Origin: Trichoplax adhaerens
Lineage: Eukaryota; Placozoa; Uniplacotomia; Trichoplacea; Trichoplacidae
Assembly: GCF_000150275.1 (NCBI RefSeq)
Contig: NW_002060953.1
Span: 1,028,510 to 1,092,509 of the forward strand
DNA: 64,000 bases
Direction of reading: 5' to 3'
Below are positions 51,001 to 61,400 of this stretch, in pieces. Both the position numbers and the translations under genes were made by a program. Each line of letters starts with the position of its first letter. Position 1 is the stretch's first letter. The notes under the pieces are model-generated. The model did not search any database. It was not told where the DNA came from and was given only the letters and a program-made list of their open reading frames with translations.

Positions 51001-52299
51001 TGACCATTCTTATTAATATCTACAAATTTAAAGTACTAAAGATATGGGCTATCTTTGAAGATATAACGTTCCTAACATAGCAAACATATGGATGACAAAT
51101 TCTGATTAGGTATAGACTCTACAAGAGACGTTAGCATCTTTTCTCTACTGCAGTTAAGATTTTTCACTGCTCGGCTGATTATTAAGTCGACAAGATAAAT
51201 AGAACGATTTCTATCGTTTGTATTATGATTTTATATATCAAGCAAAGCTAATATTTGACCTATGACTCTGTCAGAGTACGGCAGTATTAACATAAACTGG
51301 CATTTGTAGGATTCTATTTTCTTTACTATAAGGAAAGATTTAGAGACATAGTTACTCCTATAAATTCATGATTATTTCTAATCTTATCATAAGAAATGTT
51401 CATAATGGAGAATTTTTGAATCTGTATTGGAATACTAAAATATAAAATTCTGAATTCTTAAAATTTTGATTGATGTAAACTAGTAGAAACTATCAGATAC
51501 GTATAGCATACAACGTTACTAGCCACCAGTATTGTTTTTCTACCAAAGGCTTATGAAGAATGATAAATATATATTTAACCACTACCATAGAATTAAGTTA
51601 AGCTAAATCAAGAAGTTCTAAACTACTCACTTCAGATTTATGCAGTATTATCGCTCTTGTTGCGATAATATAAAGCTATTCTATATTTTTATAAGATTCT
51701 GGTAATATTTAATCCAAATATTACAGAGGACCACTTCAAAAGAAATCGCCAAATAGTCAGCTTTAGATGTAATTTAAATATGTACTTGCTACTTAATGAT
51801 GATTGCAAAACTAGATCGATATAAATAATTATACAATTATTTACCGAATTGTGCTATGCAAGCATAGTTTCTAGCTGATAGCTATGATCAAGTTGTACTT
51901 AAGAATTTAAATGTTAAGGGTGACGTAAGGTCTTGATATTCTTTGATTGAACATTTATAACACATTGTCAACTCTTATAAATCAAGATCATTTTTTTTAA
52001 TATATTAATAAATTGCTTATTGTAAAGACTACTTAATGATATAGTAACGGAAATAAAATAATTAATGGTTAATAGGAAAAGAAAATTAAGGCGTTACTAG
52101 GCAATTTCTCATCCGCACAAGTCTTTCAAAATCATATCATTAAATTTCCTGAAGTATCAATTTCATATGGACGGATATTATCACCCTGGAGCACTTATGT
52201 GATGGCTTGATAGAATTTTGTCAACTCAGGATCGATGATCAAGACTGCCATTTATCGAGAGAGCAATTGTCTAATTAGTGGCTTGCAGCTCAAGAATGG
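48077..52299 (+). pseudogene. Decaying leucine-rich-repeat / protein-kinase gene remnants
   Basis: Separate exon-like pieces lie in one orientation. 48077-48148 is an intact 72-nt phase-2 LRR exon (LDLSSGYLVHI..LIELPRLQKL). 49036-49106 is an LRR exon of 71 nt, one base short and so frameshifted (..NKIEHFTNATFYGL..). 49300-49371 encodes NNALQHLPIGVFMSLPALKN but has GG instead of AG at its acceptor. 50254-50452 is an intact kinase exon. 52212-52299 resembles an activation-segment exon (DDQDCHLSREQLSN, stop, WLAAQEW) with an in-frame TAG where QLPxRWLAPE would be expected. A possible frameshifted GLSLKI activation-loop trace lies near 51040. Weak LRR traces follow near 52720 and 53010. An LRR receptor kinase-like gene that has lost function is the simplest reading; joining the pieces into one gene is inference. 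Confidence 0.45.
50254..50452 (+). pseudogene. Protein-kinase catalytic exon (subdomains V-VIB) with HGD motif
   Basis: After a CAG acceptor and before GTAAAA, 199 nt stay open (phase 2 to 0) and encode LCYELCDEIMVTLEDLI (hinge and helix D), an IAQDAIKAVISLQ helix E, and IVHGDISMDNIFI, the catalytic loop. HGD replaces the usual HRD; the Asp and the metal-binding Asn (DxxxxN) remain. No N-lobe exon with a glycine loop or VAIK lysine was found upstream, and downstream kinase pieces are damaged, so it is placed in the pseudogene above. Confidence 0.55.
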
Positions 52300-53329
52300 G
52301 TAATATACATGATAGTCATTTTTGCAATAATCATTAACTTATTTTCTGTGGGTAAAAATCGCAGTTTGCCGGTTTTATTTTAGCGTATGTGTCTGGACTC
52401 AAATTAATTTAATATTATCCTCTTACCTTTAAATTTAGCTTCAAAATTTAAAATCCAACTGTCTAGACAGAAAACTAAATGGCATGAAATGTATTGATGA
52501 CCATCTTGCACCTTATCCCAAATCAGTATCCACTATTTAATACTCGTAGTCCCTAGATGATGCTTGCGCTAAAGGATAACTTAAGGATATTGGCTCGTAA
52601 GTGAAAGATCAGTAATAACTATAGTAAAATTATATTACTTTATTGAAATCATGAATAAATGCGTTAACAAGATCATTTGCCACTTATTCGAAAATAAATT
52701 GCAGCTGCTCCATGTTTTAGGATATCTCTCAAATATGATGTGCCCTAAATGTATTAATTTGCCTTGTTTGAAAATTTTCATTAAATCATATCAATTTCAG
52801 CATTCTATAGGCTGAAGTAATGCAGTTTAAAGTACAAGTAATTCGACTTTACCCATAATTTATAGTACAGCTAGTCAGCTTGCCTTAATATATTAGCTTA
52901 ATCTTATTTAATTCAACCGCTTAATCAAATTCGCCTTTCTAATTCATTGACAAGATTAATGCCGAGTAAGATTCTGCAAATTAATTTATGGAAGTACTCA
53001 TGTTCATTTCAGAATCGATTTAATGACGAGGTCACTGGATTAATTCATTAGCGGAATTAGCGTGACTTTTGTGGTGGCATCCTATCTCAATTCTAAAAGT
53101 CACTTTCTGTTGTTAGTTTTCCAAGCTGTTATTCGTTAATTCTAACAATTTTAATAGATGATTATTTACCCAGACCAATAGACTTGCAATTGATTCCCGC
53201 AATTTACCAATAAATGAAGTTTGCTCGTCATTGTAGAAGTCATATCATGATTAATGCAAAGAAAAGGATAATATCAGTTTATTTCATCATTGCATCATTA
53301 AAAGCAGTATTTTTCATAGGATATGATCA

Positions 53330-54480
53330 TGTAAAATAAGTTTGATCATTAATTTGCTAAGATTTCAACATTATTTTGGGCATTGCCTAACAATGAGATC
53401 TTACCATAACACTTCTTCTATGATTATCATTTATTACAGTCTGACTAAAAATAGTCATTTGAGTAGTTATATGCAGATTTTCAAAATGAAAATTACATCA
53501 TTGGAAACAACATTATCCATCGTATACAATGATATAAATAGGATTAATTATTCGATTTTAACTTAATAATTGTTATACAGATGTTGTAATAAAGTCGACT
53601 ATACTTTATTCCGCTCTGCTTCTACAGCTCACAATAAAGTTAGTCAACTGAATGCAGATAAAAATCTGCTTTATTACAGTTTATAAAAGTTCTAGACTCG
53701 TGTAAGCAGGTCTAAAAAATAACAAAATATTCAGCATTTACTCCAACTCGTTACAGATGTTCAAGATTAAAGTTATACCTTTAGAATCAGCGTCTTGCAC
53801 TTGCTAACATTTCAATATTATTTCGGGTACTGTTCAGCTTGGAGACTTGTTCCTTACGTCCTAAATTTCGTTTGTTTAGTTATGATTAAACGTCTCATTT
53901 CCACTATACGGTAATATAATAAAAGTAATAGGTAAATTTTAATAACAGTCGTGCAGATGTTGACGATGACTTTCATATAATTAGAACCAGCATTTTTCAC
54001 TGTATGTGATAACATAAATAAGTGTAATAATTTGCTAGGATATCAACACTACTTCAGGCATTATTCGATTTTAGGTTTTCTAATGCACTTATGCCATAAA
54101 TTTCATTCGTCCTATTCTAAATAAAGATCTTCACTTGTATAACTGTAATGTAGTTCTTCAAGATGACAGTTGTATCATTGGAAATAGCAGCAAGCTGCCA
54201 TGTATATGTTATACACAGATCATGATATTGATAGGAGCAGTAATCGATTTTAATGGATGTGATGCAGATACTCAAAGATAACAGTGATCTCATTAGCGAC
54301 AGCATATTTCCCGGTATACTGTACATCTGTTGCCATATATAAGAGTAACAATTTGCTAAAATTTCAACATTATTTCAAGTATTGTCCGACTTTGGGGCTT
54401 GTCCATAACTTCTTGGTACGGCCCAACGTTCAATATTGTCTACCCCTCTATTCCTTTTCTATCTATTTTAATCGTTTGTC
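53330..54480 (+). repeat. Four to five diverged copies of a 220-450 bp unit
   Basis: The blocks CAGAT(G/A)(T/C)T(C/G)AA..TT..(T/A)CATT(G/A)GAA..CAGCAT and TTTGCTAA(G/A)ATTTCAACATTATTTC(G/A)GG(C/T)A recur near 53355, 53803, 54027 and 54350 and between. Parts read like LRR-style sequence, but stops and frameshifts occur in most copies. They may be duplicated, decayed exons of the same LRR family as at 48-49 kb, or an unrelated intergenic repeat. Confidence 0.5.
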
Positions 54481-54803
54481 ACTATGAAGTTTTGTAACAA
54501 TTTCATTAGCACTATTGTCATTATATCATTATCATGTAAAGAAGATTGAATTAACGTCATGCATTTATTAAGAATCAATGCAATTATTATCATATTGACA
54601 AAAGAAGAATCCATGAAGAAGAATGGTAACTATGTTATTATTGAAATCGGATCTAATTAGTTCATTGATGGAAATAATATCATGTTAATTGATTTTTATC
54701 GCTTAATTTACTTGTAATCTTATCCTACTGTTTATGAGATATTGAAATAGCTACTTGGCTAATCTACTACAATTAGGACTCTTGTTCCAGTATGGTAACT
54801 TAC

Positions 54804-54942
54804 TGGAATAGAAACGAAAATGGACGCCTTCCAGCAGGACACCACCAGCGTTTACGGATAACATGATTGCATCAATGCTATTGTTATTCCAGTGGGTGAT
54901 GGGTGATGTATTTTCTACCTGGTTTCTAACCATATTATTCAC
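54804..54942 (-). CDS. Candidate exon of an unidentified gene
   Basis: An open minus-strand segment (MNNMVRNQVENTSPITHW.., then DAIMLSVNAGGVLLEGVHF) ends at a GTAAGT donor after 54804. An acceptor AACCAG also exists before 54918. The alternating hydrophobic pattern with W..NS.DAI.LSV..GGVLLEGV vaguely recalls a PHR-domain strand pair (BTBD/MYCBP2 type), but this is a weak impression. No partner exon was found on either side. Confidence 0.25.
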
Positions 54943-55482
54943 TTTAGGTTGGGTCTTTCTTTTTTATAGTTATTTGCAAACGCCATCATGACTGCATAGC
55001 CCTATATATCTACTATTCACTTGATGAGGACAGTGGTGTAGTTGGAAGATGAATTATTGCTAGTCTTACCGGTACATCTATACACTAGTTTACATCACTA
55101 TTTTAGCCAGTTCAACTATAACAATTAACAATTACCACGATAACGGGTTAAATATCCTTGGCTGAAAAGGATACTTAACTACAAGTAATAATAATAAAAG
55201 TAATTTAGATATATTTTAAATGATTACAAGATCAATTTAATTTTATCTTTCATCCATTCTAATATTGGTTAACGATTTGACTCCAAGTAAAGTCAAGAAT
55301 TGGACGCGTACTGGACTTCCTTTAGAGAAAAATCTCCATTGGAGTCCAGTCAGTCAACAAAGTGACTACCTGTTGGATAACATTTTAACTAGCAAGGAGG
55401 AATAAACAACCATAGAAATTTGCTTGAAGACGTTGAAAAACGATTTCGTAGACTTTAACAAGGTACCCACTAATACATTAAC

Positions 55483-58400
55483 ATGGTTATCGAGAAAGAT
55501 ATTATACGCCATATATTTCTAAAGCCAGATGGCTCTGGTTTAAATGAAGAGTTAACCGCAGAACAATTGCAACAACTTCATATATCATTACGCCATGAGA
55601 AATTAAGTATACCACAAGTTGAGGCATCCATCGAATATGTCTGTTCTGGAACTACATGCCATCCTGATGAATTGTTTGATGTACTCCATGAAATGGATCG
55701 TCGATTTTTTTTAGCTCGAGATTTGCGTTGGGAATTTTCTTTGATGGATACGGAGAGAAGAGGGACTATTTCAGTCATGGAGGGGCGCTTTTTATGCCAA
55801 GGTACACATAAAGAATTATTTTCCCCAAGACGATGGAACCGATTAATCAACAGAAGGCCATTACCTACCGCTGCTGTCAGTTTCGAAGAAATCGAAGTCG
55901 AGTTATGCAATATACCAACGCCAGAAATGGTACTGATGGACAAATTAGAGGAAGAGAGAGAATTACTAGGTAAAATCCAGGCGGGTAACTACGCCAATAA
56001 CTTCTATCTTTCATCTTCTTTTATTCCTACTATCTATCTCGGGTTGTAACTTGTAAGCGACTCTTATTTAAAATCACTGTTCCAATTCATATTTCCATCT
56101 TCCGTACTAATTGATTTCTTATATCCATCAACGTTTGCATGTTCAAGCGACTGTAATTAATATATATTGGTCCTCTTCCGTATTATAATATTTCTTCACA
56201 TCTATCTTGGCTTGTAAGATACCGTTATTAAAAATTACAGTTGTTACTCCTATTTTACATCTTCCTTTTTACTTTTATTCCAGAAATCCTCTAACGTTCC
56301 GTTTTTAAACGAACGATTATAACATTATACGGATCGTAAATTAACACTTACCTGTCCATGAGACTGTTATTAAAATCTCCTTTGTCATTCTTATTTTGCG
56401 TCCTCCGTGTTATTTTATTCTTCACATCCATTCATATTTGCATGTTTAAGCGACTATCTTTGAAAATCACCGTTGTCATTCCTATTCTCCATCCTCCGTG
56501 TTATTTTATTCTTCACGTCCATTTATATTTGCATGTTTAAGCGACTATCATTGAAAATCACCGCTGTCATTCCTATTCTCCATCCTCTGTGTTATTTTAT
56601 TCTTCACATCCATTCATGTTTGCATGTTTAAGCGACTATCATTGAAAATCACCGTTGCCATTCCTATTTTCCATCCTCTGTCCTATTTTATTCTTTACAT
56701 CCATTCATGTTTGCATGTTTAAGCGACAATCATTGAAAATCACCGTTGTCATTCCTATTTCCCATCCTCCGTATTATTTTATTCTTCATATCCATTTATC
56801 CTTGCATATCCAACCTGTCCAAGCGACTGTTATATATTGACGTTCCGTGTATTTTATTCTTCACACCCTTCAGTACCTGAATGTCTAAGCGACTGTTTAT
56901 TAAAAATCGCCGTTGTCATTCCTATTTTTTATGTTCCGTGTTATTTTATTCCTCACGTCCATCGACACTTGTTATGTCCAAACGGCTGTTTTGAAATACA
57001 CAGTTGTAATTGATTTTTCAATCGTATTAATCGATTCAATAGCGTAGACACTTTGAAAAGAAGGATCAATTAGGCCTGGTTGGATAAATCTCTTTCCTTA
57101 TGCACAGTAGTTTATGGATAAAATAGTTATACGCTATCTGCAAGCTGGACATCATTGATGAGGACGGCGCATTTTTTTCTTAACCAGCTTTCGCAGGAAT
57201 AGGCTTGTTGTCATCGATATCCATTCGTATTTTCTTGATATCAGTCTCTGCCTACTTCAGTGGAAAGTGAAATGGAAGATATAAATCTGTTGACTTTCAT
57301 ACTGATTTATTGATAACTTAAATCATTCTTTTTATATACGGATCAAGAGAAAATATTTCCATTAAATGATCCAATATTGGGTCATTTAGAGATTTTCTCA
57401 ATGCATTTTTCGTCGTGATGAACATTTATAGAACGGTAGAATTACTGTACGTTAATGGTTAACTTTAATTACGAATTCGTAAAAGACAATCGGCCAATAA
57501 TAATTAATTTGTCAAGCTGCTTCCTACTGATTCTGATTACTATGATTCCTTTCTGTTCTTGTCCTTTAGAACGTGCTCGCCAGCAGGAGGCAAGAGGGAA
57601 ATCGGCCATCAGAAAGCGTACCAAATCAGGTAGAGTAATTCATTGGATTCCATTTTTGTCATACGCAACAAGGGAAACCTACAGTAGATCTGATCAATTA
57701 GGAAAACTCAATTTCTACTGTAGTTATCTAATCCACAATAAGCCAATAACGAACACATCAGAGTTCGGTTCCCTTAATTAATTTTATCACAAGAGTAAAA
57801 AATGTAATGATTGCTGACAATTTTGAGTGACATACCATATACTTTATGACTCTAAATTCAGACTTTTACTGTCTTCATCCTTCTACATTACCCTCAATAT
57901 CTGATTTAAATTTGAGTATATTGCCACGGTATAAATTGCTGCCCATGTTGTGCTTTTGCTCTTCTTATCCTATCTATCCTTACCCACAAAATCTTACTTG
58001 TTGGCTCCAAATGAAAGTGGCTTGTCGCAGAGTAAATTACTCGAATTGTTCCCATTTTACTATTCTATTCCATCCTAAAAATGTGAAAAAAACACAGTAT
58101 ATGCTTTCAATTTTGAGTGGCTGGCCATAGTGAAAATAACTCTAAATGGCCAAGGTAGCTCGTCCTTTCCTACGCAAGTAGCATCACATTATCCACCTTA
58201 ATTTGAGAGGCTTGCCATAGAGAAAATAGCCCTGAATGTTCAACTCTTGCTCATCTCGTCCATTCCTATAAAAGTCAAAGCACAGTGTTGGCCTTCATTT
58301 TAAGCGGTTTGCAGATTTTGCAAGTCTTGTCCTACAAAAGTTATAACACAGTAGTAGCCTTCATTTTGAGTCTCTCTCAAATTTTGCTCGCTCTTTCCTA

Positions 58401-61400
58401 CAAAAGTAAAATCAGAGTATTTGCTTCAATATTGGGTGGCTTGCCACAGTAAAAATGACTGTCAGCCATCAGTTCCCGCTCGCCCTTTCCTGCAGAAGTA
58501 AAATCAGAGTATTTGCTTCAATATTGAGTGGTTTGCCACAGTAAAATGACTGTCCGCGTTCAGCTCTTGTTCGCCCTTTCCTATAAAAGTAAAATCATAG
58601 TATTTGCTTCAATATTGAGTGGTTTGCCATAGTAAGAATGTCCGTCAGCTTTCAGTTCGCCACAGTAAAAATGACTGTTAGCCTTCAGCTCTTGCTTGCT
58701 CTTTCCTAAGAAGTAAAATCACAGTATTTGCTTCAATAATGGGTGGTTTGCCACAGTAAGAATATCTGTCAGCTTTCAGCTCTTGCTTGCTCTTTCCTAT
58801 AAAAGTAAAATCATAGTATTTGCTTCAATATTGAGTGGCTTGCCAAAGTAAAAATGACTGTCCGTGTTCAACTCTTGCTCGCCCTTTCCTACAAAAGTAA
58901 AATCAAAGTATTCGCTTCAATATTGAGTGGCTTGCTACAGTAAAAATGGCTGTCTGTGTTTAGCTCTTGCTCGCTCTTTCCTATAAAAGTAAAATCACAG
59001 TATTTGCTTCAATATTGAGTGGCTTGCCAAAGTAAAAATGACTGTCCGTGTTCAACTCTTGCTCGCCCTTTTCCTGCAGTAAAAATGGCTGTCAATGTTC
59101 AACTCTTGCTTGTCCTCTTCTACAAAGTAAAAGGAAAGTTTCTGCTTTAATGTTGAGGAGTTTGCCATCATAAAAATGACTATCCATATTCAACTCCGGC
59201 TCAGCCTTTCCTACAAAGTAAAATTATAGTTTCAGCTTTCAATAATTATTAATGAACGGTATGCCAATTGCAATAGTAACTGTCAATGTTCAACTTTTTG
59301 CTCGTCCTTTTCCACAGATACAAAATAGTTAGTCGTAGCTTTCAAGGTTAGCTGTTGCCATCCATGAGTCTATTTGGTCAGCTATCGTATTTTATCCCGG
59401 TATACCACTAAATGCCCTATCCTGTAAGATGATCTCTATCATCATCGACTCCATTAAAAAGTCATTATTCACCTTGTAGTTATTCCAGCTGATGGCAGTA
59501 GTAGAAATGTATGTCAAAGGTTGCGTCGTACTATTGGAAGTAAGCTTTCATTGTGGGACGTAGATTAATCCTTTCTATTTCATCAAGTCATTGTAGATCA
59601 TGTTATAAATGATGGCTATAATGGCCATGTTAGCACCTTGACCAGTACTTTCTGACATGATAATAATATAGTAGCCTGGCTGGATCATTTCTAAACTTAT
59701 GTTCATATCCAATGGAACGCCAAGTGCTCAACAACTTCAGCAGACATGTATTATTAACTTCTCTTTCAATCCTACTATTTTCACCTTGTAGGTAGTTTTG
59801 GAGAGGCATTGGAGGAAGATCGATATAAAGTCGATGCTGTCGATGCTTCTACTGTTTCTACTGCTGCTGCTGCTGCTGCCGTTAGTATCCAATCCGGTAG
59901 TCAATTAAAGAAGCCAAAAATTCAAGTTACTCCATCGGAAATTATTCGTAAAGCCGACGCTGAAGCACGCTCGGTTAAAATGCAATCCAATGATGAAGTC
60001 GATACCATTAGGCGTAAAGCCAAATTAGCTGCCAAAAGTGTTCTTTCCAAGTGTGATCAAGAGATTGATAAATTACAAGATCGTTATGATCGTAGAATCG
60101 CTATTATTGAAGGTAGAGCTGATGATAGGATTGCTAGGGTGATCAGAGTTGCACAACAAGAAGCCAACGAAGCTCGAGCTGCTGGTAAGATGAAAGAAGC
60201 TAAAAAAATTATGGAAACAGCTGAAATTGAAATTAACAATTTACGAGCTAAAGTGGATTTAGAAATTACTGAGTTAAAGCGTGAACATAACGACACCATT
60301 GCTGAAATGAAACGCCAAGCGGAACACGAAGCCAATCAAATTACCACCGAAGCAGAATTGGATGCCATTAAAATCCTAACTACTGCTCAAAGTCAATATA
60401 CCTCTATCGTTATGGGAAGTAAAGCGGAAGCGGTACTCTTGCAAACCGATCCAGACAGCAAGCAAACTGCTTCTAGTAAGCCATCTTCTAAGGTGGAAAA
60501 TAAGAAAGGAGCACAACCATCCGAACCAGCAGATACATTATTGTCCCGTGCTGAAGGGAAAGCAGCAGCTATTGAATTACAAAAAAATGGCGAGGCTGAG
60601 GTAGCCTTAATTCAAGCTGGTGGTGAAGAAAATATTATACGCAAGAGAGCCATAAGTCGATTACGTGAAGAAGAAATTAAAAAATCCAGTTGCTCTGAAA
60701 GTGTTAACCTGTTAAAGAAGGAAGCCGATGCTATTATGGCTAGAGCGAAAGCTTCCGCTGCTGAAGCTATAGTTAATTCTGAACGAGAATCGGAAAGATC
60801 CAAAGGCTATGGCGATGTTACTACAGCGGTAAAAATGACTGCTAATGGCACAATTGAAGAGGCAAGAGTGTTAGCTGAAGGCAAAAGTAGAGCACAACAG
60901 TTAAAAACCGATGCCAATATTGCAGCCATTACCATTGAAGCCGAAGAAAAAGCGGCGACAGTTTTAATCAAAGCTGAAGAAGAAGCGCAAATTATTTATA
61001 AAAAGGCAAGAGGAGAAGCAGATTCTATTCGATTGAAAGCAGAAGGTAAAGCGGAATCGATCAAAATTATTGCTGAAGCTCAAGCGGAGATTGCTGAAAA
61101 AAATGGCGATCCAGCCAAAGCGGAACAAATTCGAGCTTCTGCTCGAGCGGAAACAGCTCAAGTATTAGCACAAGGCAATGCTGAAGCCGCTAAATTGTTA
61201 GCTAAAGCTAACATTGAAGCCAAGAAAGTAGAAACCAGGGCTAAACTAGAGCATGCTAAATTGCTTTCTGATGTTCAAATTAAATCCATGAAACTGAAAG
61301 AAAATGCCGAAATACGATCGAAAGAACTAATTCACGATAGCGAAGTTGCTACTTTAACCATGAAATTGGAAGCAGATGCTAAAGTAGCTGAAATTAAAAA

